Positions 6,807 to 14,074 of a stretch of DNA of 28,560 nt are shown piece after piece. Positions within the stretch are counted from its first letter, which is position 1, and each line of letters starts with the position of its first letter. Source of the stretch: Bacillota bacterium (GTDB taxonomy: Bacteria; Bacillota; Clostridia; Oscillospirales; Ruminococcaceae); assembly GCA_023431215.1 (NCBI GenBank), contig JAEYXR010000077.1, positions 1 to 28,560 of the forward strand. Direction: 5' to 3'. Below the pieces are notes generated by a model. The model was not told the DNA's origin. It was given only the letters and a program-made list of their open reading frames with translations, and made no database searches. The position numbers were made by a program, and so were the translations under genes.

Positions 6807-8516
6807 TTAAATGGAGAACTCGCCATGGGTAAGCTTGTTGAGAATGGTGTTGCAAATAATGACAACAATAAGAATAAAGGTTGCCATTACTGCTGCCGCC
6901 TGAGGATTATGGTATGTCTGCATCTCATAAAGCAAATAACCCAGCGTTTTGGTTTTGGATGCATATAGCATGGTAGACATGGAAAGCTCGTAGAAACATG
7001 GCATGAAGATGAGGAACCAGCCTGCCACAACAGACGGTGCAATGAGCGGCAGAGTCACATCTTTAAAGCTCTTTAGCCAGTTGGCTCCCGATGCCAGAGA
7101 AGCTTCCTCCAGGGAGGGATGTATTTGAGTCAGAGCGGCAACCACGGTACGCATGCCCATCATCAAATATTTGATGATAAATGCGACAATGATGATCTGC
7201 AGGGTGTTGTAAATATTAATGCCAAACTGCCCGTTCATGGAGCGAACCAGTGCCAGAGCAATAACCACACTGGGGGTACCGGAGCCCACTGTAATTAAAA
7301 AGTCGGGGATGCTCTTGCCCTTAACATTGGTGCGCACAAGCAGGTATGCCATCATGCACGAAATAACAATACCAACCGTTGCCGCTACCGAGGCAGTAAT
7401 AATACTGTTTTTAAAGGCACGGAAGTAGGCCTTACCGCCCAAAACTGTCTCCCAGGTTTTAAAAGAGATATTGCCAAAGCCCAGGGGTCTCGACAAGGTT
7501 TCGGCAATGGAGGTAAGGGCAATGGTCCCAAAAGGAATTACAATGACTACAAAGGCAAACATACAAACCAGCAAGGTAATTGGGATACGCCATCTGCCAA
7601 GGTCTACAATATTGGGGCGTACCGATTTACCCGAAACGGTAATGTACTGCTTTTTGCCCACCACAAAGGTGGAAATATACAGCACAATGTTAGCAATGAG
7701 CATCAGCACCACTGCCAGCGCTGTTGCACTGTTAATACCTTCTGTAGAACCAATGGATACATAGTCAATAATACGGGTGGTAACCGAGTCAATTTTTGCA
7801 GCGGCTCCTACAATACTGGGGATACCGTAGCAGGAAGCGGCAGCCACAAAAACCAAAAGCGCTGCAGCTACGATGCTGGGGAACATCAAAGGCATGGTGA
7901 CAGTAAAAAGTGTCTTAACGGGAGATGCTCCCGAAATTTTAGAAGCCTCCTCCAAAGAGGGGTCCATTTTTTCCATTGCGCGGGATATGGTAATAAATGC
8001 GTAAGGATAATAAAATGTGGTTAAAACCCAAACAAGCCCACCCATGCTGTATATATTGAAGGGTGCCTCAGCCAGTCCAAAAAGATTTTGCAACAGGACG
8101 TTGATATCACCAACCCGGGGGTTGAGCAGGCGGGTCCAGGCGATGGCTCCTACATAGGGAGGCACCATATATGTCATAACAAACAGTGTACGAAAGAATT
8201 TTTTTCCGTACAGGTTGGTGCGCCCCACCAGCCAGGCCAGCGGAAACGCAAGGGCAACGCCAAACACCATAGAAAGTGATGCGCTGGTGAGGGTATTGGA
8301 AAGTGCTTTCCAGTTTCCGGAATATGTATAAACGCTTTTAATGTTGTCTAGGGTAAAGCCTGTTTCGCCCCGAAATGCCTGTACTATTAAATTAATCATG
8401 GGGATTAGCTGAAAAATCACCATGAACACTACAACGGCAATAATAATGACCCATTTAATATCGATATAAATTTTTTTTTGCTTGGTGGAGGGTTTTATTG
8501 CAGTGGAAGTTGGCAT
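6807..8516 (-). CDS. ABC importer permease with two fused membrane domains (FbpB class)
   Basis: A 569-residue inner-membrane permease made of two BPD_transp_1 (MetI-like) domains in one chain, about twelve membrane helices in total. Each half has the EAA loop that docks on the ATPase: SLEEASKISGASPVKTLF in the first half and SLEEASLASGANWLKSF in the second. This single-chain architecture is characteristic of FbpB/AfuB-type permeases for ferric iron, hexose phosphates or phosphonates. AGGAG stands ten bases before the ATG at 8516. The binding protein gene lies upstream across a 183-base spacer holding a terminator, so the permease should be made in lower amount than its binding protein. Confidence 0.93.
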   Translation of the reverse strand: MPTSTAIKPSTKQKKIYIDIKWVIIIAVVVFMVIFQLIPMINLIVQAFRGETGFTLDNIKSVYTYSGNWKALSNTLTSASLSMVFGVALAFPLAWLVGRTNLYGKKFFRTLFVMTYMVPPYVGAIAWTRLLNPRVGDINVLLQNLFGLAEAPFNIYSMGGLVWVLTTFYYPYAFITISRAMEKMDPSLEEASKISGASPVKTLFTVTMPLMFPSIVAAALLVFVAAASCYGIPSIVGAAAKIDSVTTRIIDYVSIGSTEGINSATALAVVLMLIANIVLYISTFVVGKKQYITVSGKSVRPNIVDLGRWRIPITLLVCMFAFVVIVIPFGTIALTSIAETLSRPLGFGNISFKTWETVLGGKAYFRAFKNSIITASVAATVGIVISCMMAYLLVRTNVKGKSIPDFLITVGSGTPSVVIALALVRSMNGQFGINIYNTLQIIIVAFIIKYLMMGMRTVVAALTQIHPSLEEASLASGANWLKSFKDVTLPLIAPSVVAGWFLIFMPCFYELSMSTMLYASKTKTLGYLLYEMQTYHNPQAAAVMATFILIVVIICNTILNKLTHGEFSI

Positions 8517-8580
8517 CTTTTCACCACTCCTTCTTATGCTAAATTCAGTTTAAGCAGCAGGCAAAGCAAGCTGGTTTTAC

Positions 8581-8597
8581 GTGCTGCTTTGCAGCAC
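8581..8597. other. Small perfect hairpin between binding protein and permease genes
   Basis: GTGCTGC TTT GCAGCAC is a 7-bp perfect stem with a three-base loop, about 65 bases upstream of the permease start and downstream of the 8649-8685 terminator. It may stabilise the processed permease-ATPase transcript. No function can be read from sequence alone. Confidence 0.35.
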
Positions 8598-8648
8598 AGT
8601 CCGGACTTTGGCCGCTAATTTCCCTACCTGCTGTGCCTAAAAGACAAA

Positions 8649-8685
8649 CAGCGGGAAGCTATTGGGTTTTTATAGCTTCCCGCTG
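8649..8685 (-). terminator. Terminator inside the importer operon, after the binding protein gene
   Basis: A 14-bp perfect stem (CAGCGGGAAGCTAT and complement, 8649-8662 with 8672-8685) with a nine-base loop, followed on the minus strand by TTTGTCTTTT. It lies 15 bases after the binding protein stop. Partial readthrough here would give much binding protein and little permease/ATPase, a usual arrangement in binding-protein importers. Confidence 0.85.
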
Positions 8686-8699
8686 ATCATTTCGTTGGC

Positions 8700-9812
8700 T
8701 TATTTGGCCGCGTTATCAATCAGAGCAGCGCGGAATTTCTCTTTGATGAGTTCGCCATTGTCAGAAAGGTTCTGCCAGTCAACTTCCATCACATTCTTTT
8801 CAATTTCTGCTGTGGGTTTGGCATCGAAAGGTGCTTTGGTAAAGTCGTTACGTACGGAATGCATCCAACCGGAGATAAAGGCATCCTGTCCCTCGGGAGA
8901 GAGGAAGAAATCGGTAAGCGCTTCGCAGGCTTCCAAATTCTTAGATGTATTGATGGTACAAATTGCGGAGGGAACACCAATGGTACCGTCATCGGGATAA
9001 TAAACTGCTAAAGGCTCATTGTTCAGTTCGCGGAGCTTTAGAATATTTTCTTCCAAAATCATACCCGCAACATACTCACCGGTAAGCAGCTTATCCTGAA
9101 TTGCAGAGTTACCAGCCTCTACTACCATGCCGTTGGCAGCCAGCTTGTCAAAGTATTCCCAACCGTATTTATCGGAAAGGGCACCGGCAGCTACAGTGGC
9201 AGTACCGGACTTAGAGGGGTCGGGCATACCAATCTTGTCCTTAAAACGGGGATCTTCGGCCAGTTCCTTCCAGGTGTGGGGAATGTCTTCAACCTTGGTT
9301 TTTTCGGTGTTGTAAGCAATAATCATATTGCAGCGGCGCACCGAATACCAGTAGCCTTCGGGGTCTTTGCCGTTGATGGCATCGTGATGAATGGATTTAT
9401 AGGGGTGCAGCAGGTTCTGGTTCTTCAAAGTGATGTTGTAAGAGGGGTCGGCAACCATCAGCAGGTCGCAGCCTATGGTCTTGGAGTCAATCTCTGCCGC
9501 CATTTTGCCCATGACGGTACCGGTACCGCCCTGGAACCACTCAACATTCAGCTTGGGGAAGTTTTCTTCAATAATCGGGGTAAGAATTTCAATAATGTCA
9601 GGATAGATGGAGGTGTAAATCATAATATCGCCGGTAATTTCATCCCATGGTTTGGCAGCCGGTGGAGCGGCCTCACTGCTGGTGGCCGGGGTATCGGTGC
9701 TGGGTGCAGGGGCCGGTGCAGAGGATGCGGGAGCACTGCCGCCACAACCTGCGGTCATTACCAAAATCAGAGCAAACACTGCAAAAAGGGAAATCATCTT
9801 CTTTAGACTCAT
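8700..9812 (-). CDS. Lipoprotein substrate-binding protein of the importer (FbpA/AfuA-like)
   Basis: A 370-residue extracellular binding protein. Residues 1-22 are a lipoprotein signal with the lipobox-like MTAGC, so the mature protein would be lipid-anchored at C23. A flexible Ala/Pro/Ser/Thr linker (about 24-54) leads into an SBP family 1 fold: MIYTSIYPDI, WFQGGTGTVMGKM, CDLLMVADPS, WKELAEDPRFKDKIGMPDPS and GTATVAAGAL. This pattern occurs in ferric iron, phosphosugar and phosphonate binding proteins; the GGTGT and DPSKSGT segments probably contact an anionic ligand. I do not see enough to choose among them. The ATG at 9812 is preceded by a near-ideal AAGGAGGTAAC. First gene of the importer operon, with a terminator after it. 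Confidence 0.9.
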   Translation of the reverse strand: MSLKKMISLFAVFALILVMTAGCGGSAPASSAPAPAPSTDTPATSSEAAPPAAKPWDEITGDIMIYTSIYPDIIEILTPIIEENFPKLNVEWFQGGTGTVMGKMAAEIDSKTIGCDLLMVADPSYNITLKNQNLLHPYKSIHHDAINGKDPEGYWYSVRRCNMIIAYNTEKTKVEDIPHTWKELAEDPRFKDKIGMPDPSKSGTATVAAGALSDKYGWEYFDKLAANGMVVEAGNSAIQDKLLTGEYVAGMILEENILKLRELNNEPLAVYYPDDGTIGVPSAICTINTSKNLEACEALTDFFLSPEGQDAFISGWMHSVRNDFTKAPFDAKPTAEIEKNVMEVDWQNLSDNGELIKEKFRAALIDNAAK

Positions 9813-9853
9813 CTTGTTACCTCCTTGATGCTGCTTATTTTCGTTTTGCAGAA

Positions 9854-9882
9854 ATTATACAACTAATTTCCACAATTACAGT
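9854..9882 (-). promoter_or_regulatory. Probable promoter of the importer operon with a poor -35
   Basis: A consensus -10 TATAAT (9859-9854) lies about 42 bases before the binding protein ATG. The -35 position 17 bases upstream reads ACTGTA, a poor match. A good -10 with a poor -35 is typical of activator-dependent promoters, which fits control by the neighbouring response regulator. The rest of the 321-base gap 9813-10133 holds the motif at 9927-9935 and the terminator at 10078-10119. Confidence 0.45.
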
Positions 9883-9926
9883 ATAAAACATTAATAATAC
9901 ATATAAATATCATAATTGTTTCATTG

Positions 9927-9935
9927 TTGTAACAA
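9927..9935. promoter_or_regulatory. TTGTAACAA motif upstream of the importer promoter
   Basis: TTGTAACAA is the reverse complement of the TTGTTACAA seen before the response regulator gene at 5526-5534. It sits about 45 bases upstream of the importer -35 region, a plausible place for activator binding. Candidate response regulator site, unproven. Confidence 0.3.
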
Positions 9936-10077
9936 AGCATCTGGGTGTTCATCTTTTTTTGCCATATATTTTTCGCTTTAAAGCAGATACTCCACAAAAT
10001 TTTAACTAAACCCCTCAAACCGAACTTCACTTCGCTGCCGGTTAATTCCATAAAGACTTTAAAAAATAAACAAGCAA

Positions 10078-10119
10078 AAGAGATAGCCTACTCAGAAAAA
10101 TCCGTTGAGGCTATCTCTT
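10078..10119 (-). terminator. Terminator of the short-chain dehydrogenase gene
   Basis: A 12-bp perfect stem, AAGAGATAGCCT (10078-10089) with its complement (10108-10119), about 15 bases after the stop at 10134. On the minus strand the tail reads TTGCTTGTTTATTTTTT. With the terminator at 11016-11049 it makes the dehydrogenase gene a single transcription unit. Confidence 0.8.
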
Positions 10120-10133
10120 ATTTGTGTGCAGGC

Positions 10134-10928
10134 TTACTGTTGTGCCCGCATCATATCACCATACTGCGGTGTGCCAATGCCGTATCCTCCGGCTACATCC
10201 AGAATATGCCCTGTAATATATGAGGAGTCTTCCGAGGCGAAAAACAACGCGGCATTTGCCATGTCCTCCGGCGTTCCCATTCTGTTCAGCGGCACATGTG
10301 ACAAAAATGATGTTACAAATTCTTTGGGCATATTGTTCAGCGCTGCATCTGTGGCAGTCAGCCCCGGCAGCACCGCATTACAGCGGATCTTTTGCCGTGC
10401 AAACTGCATTGCAATCTGTTGGGTAATATTGTTGACCGCGGCTTTGGAAACACCATAGCCTATGCGGGTAATATCAGGAATCATGCCGCCGATAGAGGAT
10501 ATGTTGACAATGCTGCCACTTCCGGTTTGCATCATATGCGGTATCACCAGCTTGCAGATTCGATAAACACTGCCCAAATTTAACTGAATAATCTCAAAAA
10601 AGGCTTCTTCGCTTCCTCTTACCAAATCCAAATCTTTCTTGGGATTGCCTATACCAAAATTATTGATTAAAATATCAATTTTACCGTCCTGCCTACAGGT
10701 TTCTTCTACCATAGAAGCATAGCTTTCCGGCACGGTTGCATCAAAATAAACTGGCTTCATCTTGTATCCCCGGGGCTGATAGCTGTCGCATATTTTCTGT
10801 GTTGCTTCTACTCTGCGCACTGCCATATAAACATGGGCCCCGTTTTCCGCCAGTTTAAGCGCACAGGCAAGACCGATTCCTTTTGTGGCTGAAGTCACCA
10901 GAGCTATTTTATTTTCAAGCTTTTTCAT
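10134..10928 (-). CDS. hdhA: Short-chain dehydrogenase, probable NADP-linked 7-alpha-hydroxysteroid dehydrogenase
   Basis: A 264-residue classical SDR. The nucleotide loop is TSATKGIG (12-19; the usual G is S, as in clostridial 7-alpha-HSDHs), with R38/R39 after the second strand, suggesting NADP(H). NNFG at 89-92 replaces NNAG. The catalytic set is S145, Y158 and K162 (YGVSK). From memory, it matches the Clostridium 7-alpha-HSDH family over long runs: ISSIGGMIPDITRIGYGVSK, IRCNAVLPGL, HVPLNRMGTPED and the C-terminal GTPQY. That enzyme reversibly oxidises the 7-alpha-hydroxyl of cholic and chenodeoxycholic acids, a gut bile-acid reaction. AAAGGAG stands before the ATG. It is flanked by terminators on both sides, and codon use matches its neighbours. 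A steroid-unrelated SDR of this subgroup remains possible. Confidence 0.72.
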   Translation of the reverse strand: MKKLENKIALVTSATKGIGLACALKLAENGAHVYMAVRRVEATQKICDSYQPRGYKMKPVYFDATVPESYASMVEETCRQDGKIDILINNFGIGNPKKDLDLVRGSEEAFFEIIQLNLGSVYRICKLVIPHMMQTGSGSIVNISSIGGMIPDITRIGYGVSKAAVNNITQQIAMQFARQKIRCNAVLPGLTATDAALNNMPKEFVTSFLSHVPLNRMGTPEDMANAALFFASEDSSYITGHILDVAGGYGIGTPQYGDMMRAQQ

Positions 10929-11015
10929 ATACTGATACTCTCCTTTTGCTTATTTTTATTGTTTCGGTAAAAAGAAAGCATATGTATGAAGAAAACTTGA
11001 AACTGTTGCCATAAA

Positions 11016-11049
11016 AAAACAACCGGGGTGAGAACACCGCGGTTGTTTT
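11016..11049 (-). terminator. Terminator of the fatty acid synthesis cluster
   Basis: AAAACAACC (11016-11024) pairs with GGTTGTTTT (11041-11049), with GGTG/CACC pairing inside and a four-base loop. On the minus strand the stem ends in a run of seven T. It lies nine bases after the marR-type gene stop and is a strong rho-independent terminator. Confidence 0.88.
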
Positions 11050-11058
11050 ACTTTTCTA

Positions 11059-11529
11059 TTATTCCAGGTTTTCCTTTTTAACCCCATTAACAGTCTGGGG
11101 AATTTCCGGCATCAGCTCCTGCGAGATAATGGTAAGCATTTTCTCCAGCTGCTGCACTTCCTCCGGTGTAAAACGTTCTTCCATACGCTTTAGCACTGTA
11201 TCTACATAGGTGTAGCTAATATTGTAATAATCAAAATATTTTTGGGTTGGCACAATGTGGTATTCACGCCTGTCATTTTGGGACTGAATTTTCTGCAGAT
11301 ATCCCTTTTGAATCAGGCTGTTTACCTTATAGGCCGCATTGGGCGGAGATATTTGTACAAAGTTTGCAAACTCATTGACAGTGGGGCTTCCCAACGCCTC
11401 AATAATTTCCATGCAAAAGGTTTCCACGGTGGTCAAAGAGGCCTCTCGCTGTCCAAATTTCTCAAAAACCTTTTGATAAAAATGGAGTTTAAATTTTGTA
11501 TATACTTGCAAAAATGCATTGGGCAGCAA
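11059..11529 (-). CDS. MarR-family regulator, FabT-like, at the end of the fab cluster
   Basis: A 156-residue winged-helix regulator. I choose the TTG at 11529, since GGGAGG lies eight bases upstream; an in-frame TTG at 11562 has no site and would begin at the promoter. The DNA-binding domain spans about residues 50-95: TVNEFANFVQISPPNAAYKV is helix-turn-helix and SQNDRREYHI is the wing with the usual D-x-R pattern. Long helices at both ends form the dimer interface. Position in the fatty acid cluster suggests FabT-type control, where acyl-ACP promotes operator binding. The candidate operator is the TTGACATTCAA palindrome over the acpP promoter. FabT genes usually lead such clusters; here it comes last, 74 bases after fabZ, with its own promoter. 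Confidence 0.82.
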   Translation of the reverse strand: MLPNAFLQVYTKFKLHFYQKVFEKFGQREASLTTVETFCMEIIEALGSPTVNEFANFVQISPPNAAYKVNSLIQKGYLQKIQSQNDRREYHIVPTQKYFDYYNISYTYVDTVLKRMEERFTPEEVQQLEKMLTIISQELMPEIPQTVNGVKKENLE

Positions 11530-11566
11530 GCAAAAAACCTCCCTTTGCCATGAAAAATACAAGAAC

Positions 11567-11595
11567 AGTATACCAAATTATTCTTGATAAGACAA
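11567..11595 (-). promoter_or_regulatory. Internal promoter for the MarR-type regulator gene
   Basis: TTGTCT (11595-11590) and TATACT (11572-11567), separated by exactly 17 bases, form a good sigma-A promoter in the short fabZ-regulator gap. Transcription would start near 11560, about 30 bases before the TTG start. The regulator can thus be made independently of the large cluster. Confidence 0.65.
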
Positions 11596-11602
11596 CTGCA
11601 CT

Positions 11603-12028
11603 TTATTCAATGGCAAAAAGCAATTCTGCCGTGGCAGCCACCTGTCCGTTTACCTTGGCTACTGCCTGGCCGATGCCTACCGGGCCGCGGCGCTGGGTCA
11701 GAACACACTCCAGTTCCAATACATCGCCGGGGACCACCTGACGCTTAAAGCGTGCCTTTTTTATACCGCCAAACAGCGCAATTTTACCTTTGTTCTGCTC
11801 CTCGCTCAATAGTGCCACCGCACCTGTCTGGGCAAGGGCCTCAATAATAAGAACGCCGGGCATGACAGCCTTTTGGGGGAAATGACCGCAAAAAAACTGC
11901 TCGCCTGCACTGACACATTTATAGCCTTTGGCGCTTTGCCCCTCTACCAGCTCGGTAATGCGGTCTACCAGTAAAAAGGGATATCGGTGGGGCAATATTT
12001 CTTTAATTTGTTCATGATTTAGTTCCAT
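11603..12028 (-). CDS. fabZ: 3-hydroxyacyl-ACP dehydratase FabZ
   Basis: A 141-residue hot-dog-fold dehydratase that removes water from 3-hydroxyacyl-ACP to give trans-2-enoyl-ACP. The opening ILPHRYPFLLVDR and the active site CGHFPQKAVMPGVLIIEALAQ give H49 and E63, the FabZ catalytic pair; an aspartate would be expected in FabA. Its first ten bases overlap the end of fabF, so the two are translationally coupled, with GGGAG inside the fabF end as its binding site. Length is normal. It is the only dehydratase in the cluster; no FabA, FabM or FabN is seen. Confidence 0.95.
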   Translation of the reverse strand: MELNHEQIKEILPHRYPFLLVDRITELVEGQSAKGYKCVSAGEQFFCGHFPQKAVMPGVLIIEALAQTGAVALLSEEQNKGKIALFGGIKKARFKRQVVPGDVLELECVLTQRRGPVGIGQAVAKVNGQVAATAELLFAIE

Positions 12029-13275
12029 GGTGATTTCTCCCTGAAGCGTTTGAGCACGATGCTTGCATTGTGTCCTCCAAAGCCCAAGGAGTTGGACATG
12101 GCGTATTCCATAGACAAGCTGCGGCCAACATTTGGCACAATATCCAAATCGCAGGCCTCATCAGGCACCTTGTAGTTTATAGTGGGAGGAGCAAAACCCG
12201 TTTGCACCGCCAGCGCCGTCACAATGCCCTCAATAGCACCGGATGCTCCCAAAAGATGCCCTGTCATAGACTTGGTGGAGCTGATGGCAAGCTTTGCGGC
12301 ATGCTCCCCAAAAGCCGCCTTTACCGCTTTGGTCTCTCCCGAATCGTTTAGAGGCGTGGAGGTACCATGGGCATTGATGTAACTGATGTCATGGGGTGCA
12401 ACTCCCGCATCACTTATGGCCTGTCGCATGGCCTGTGCGGCTCCTTCCCCATCCTCGCAGGGAGCGGTAATGTGGTGTGCATCACAGGTGCTGCCATAGC
12501 CTGCAACCTCCGCAATGATGTTGGCGCCTCTGGCTTTGGCGTGCTCTAATTCTTCCAGCACCAGCATACCGGCACCTTCCCCCATGACAAAACCGCTGCG
12601 CTCCTTGTCAAAAGGAATGGAGGCACGGGCAGGATCTTCGCTGACAGATAAAGCCTTCAGGGAGGTAAAGCCGCCCATGCCAAGCCGGGTGATGCTGGCT
12701 TCGGCACCGCCGCACAGCATAACGTCGGCATAGCCATCCCGAATGTGGCGCATGGCGTCGCCAATGGCATTGGTGCCGGAGGCGCAGGCAGTCACCACAC
12801 AGCTGCACATCCCTTGAAACCCATGCCGGATGGCAATGTGCCCTGCCGACATGTTGGTAATAACCATAGGGATAAAGTAGGGAGAAACCCTGTCAAAGCC
12901 CTTTTGATCACCTTTGAGGCACTCGTTTTCGATGGTGGCAAGTCCGCCGATGCCGCTGGATACCAGTACACCGCAGCGGTAGGGGTCTTCCCTTTCCATG
13001 GCAAGGCCGCTCATGGCAAATGCCTCCTGTGCGGCAACCACTGCAAACTGGGTGCAACGGTCCATTTTGCGCAGCTCCTGCTTATCAATCCTCTTTTGAG
13101 GCTCAAAATTTTTTACTTCTCCTGCCAGCTTTGCCTTTTGCTCTGCGGCATCATACAGGGTGATGGGCGCAATGCCGCATCTGCCCGCCTGCACCGACTG
13201 CCAAAACTCACGGATATCATTTCCAATGGGTGTTACGGCGCCAATGCCCGTTATTACAACTCTGCGAGTATTCAT
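12019..13275 (-). CDS. fabF: 3-oxoacyl-ACP synthase II FabF
   Basis: A 418-residue condensing enzyme that extends acyl-ACP with malonyl-ACP. The catalytic triad is C164 (TACASGTNA), H303 (NAHGTSTPLND) and H340 (TGHLLGASGA), with K335 nearby, all at usual spacing for FabF/KASII. The start is ATG 13275 after an excellent AAGGAGGATAAGACC. It follows fabG by 13 bases and overlaps fabZ by ten. In organisms without FabB, FabF also has to elongate the unsaturated intermediates, which matters because only one such synthase is present here. Confidence 0.96.
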   Translation of the reverse strand: MNTRRVVITGIGAVTPIGNDIREFWQSVQAGRCGIAPITLYDAAEQKAKLAGEVKNFEPQKRIDKQELRKMDRCTQFAVVAAQEAFAMSGLAMEREDPYRCGVLVSSGIGGLATIENECLKGDQKGFDRVSPYFIPMVITNMSAGHIAIRHGFQGMCSCVVTACASGTNAIGDAMRHIRDGYADVMLCGGAEASITRLGMGGFTSLKALSVSEDPARASIPFDKERSGFVMGEGAGMLVLEELEHAKARGANIIAEVAGYGSTCDAHHITAPCEDGEGAAQAMRQAISDAGVAPHDISYINAHGTSTPLNDSGETKAVKAAFGEHAAKLAISSTKSMTGHLLGASGAIEGIVTALAVQTGFAPPTINYKVPDEACDLDIVPNVGRSLSMEYAMSNSLGFGGHNASIVLKRFREKSPWN

Positions 13276-13288
13276 GGTCTTATCCTCC

Positions 13289-14029
13289 TTATACTGCCAT
13301 GCCGCCGTCTACACACAGCACCTGTCCGGTGATATATCCGTTTTGGGGCATTGCAAAAAACACTGCAGCCTGTGCCACATCCTGTGCTTTGCCTAAACTG
13401 CCCATGGGGATGCTGCCAAGCAGCTGGGTACGTACCGACTCGGGCAGCACAGATGTCATATCAGTCTCGATAAATCCGGGCGCCACCACATTAACGGTGA
13501 CGCCTTTGGTGGCAAGCTCCTTGGCCATAGCTTTGCTTAGACCAATGAGTCCTGCCTTGCTGGCGGCGTAATTGGCCTGGCCTGCATTGCCTCGAAGCCC
13601 CACCACACTGCTTAGGTTGACAATACGTCCAAAACGCTGCTTCATCATGGGGAGGCAGGCGGCCTTGGCACACAAAAATGCACCTTTCAGGTTAATGTCC
13701 AATACTTTGTCAAAATCCTCTTCGCTCATGCGCATCATCAGATTATCCCTGGTGATACCTGCGTTGTTGACCAAAATGTCAATGCTGCCAAAGCGGCTGA
13801 TACATTCCTCTATCAGCCCTTGGGCCTGTGCGGCTACCGAGACATCTGCCTGATAAACAAATGCTTGAACCCCCAGGCTTTGGCATTCCTCGGCAGTTTG
13901 CCGGGCAGCCTCAACGTTGCCGGTATAGTTTACAATGACATTGGCACCCTGTCTGGCAAGCTCCAGACAAATTGCCCTGCCAATGCCGCGGCTTGCCCCT
14001 GTTACAACAGCGTTTTTTTTGTGCAGCAT
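13289..14029 (-). CDS. fabG: 3-oxoacyl-ACP reductase FabG
   Basis: A 246-residue SDR that reduces 3-oxoacyl-ACP with NADPH. From the ATG at 14029 the sequence opens MLHKKNAVVTGASRGIGRAI; the catalytic residues are N113, S141, Y154 and K158 (NYAASK), and NNAG is at 88-91. The C-terminus GYITGQVLCVDGGMAV is typical of FabG. The AGGAG upstream is 13 bases away, longer than ideal; an in-frame TTG at 14053 is possible but would add eight residues not seen in the family. It lies 45 bases after fabD. Similarity to the SDR at 10134 is only at fold level; this one is the fatty acid enzyme. Confidence 0.93.
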   Translation of the reverse strand: MLHKKNAVVTGASRGIGRAICLELARQGANVIVNYTGNVEAARQTAEECQSLGVQAFVYQADVSVAAQAQGLIEECISRFGSIDILVNNAGITRDNLMMRMSEEDFDKVLDINLKGAFLCAKAACLPMMKQRFGRIVNLSSVVGLRGNAGQANYAASKAGLIGLSKAMAKELATKGVTVNVVAPGFIETDMTSVLPESVRTQLLGSIPMGSLGKAQDVAQAAVFFAMPQNGYITGQVLCVDGGMAV

Positions 14030-14074
14030 AGTTTCTTTTATGCTCCTTTGCAAATTTATTTGACAGTAGTGGTG

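Noticed and set aside
5716..9812. Assigning the importer to spermidine (potABCD) or to iron (fbpABC) by name
   Set aside because: The fused permease excludes a PotBC arrangement, and binding proteins of this family vary among iron, phosphosugars and phosphonates. The sequence does not settle the substrate.
12745..13332. 195-codon open frame on the plus strand
   Set aside because: Antisense to fabF, which has its full catalytic triad. No binding site or recognisable product.
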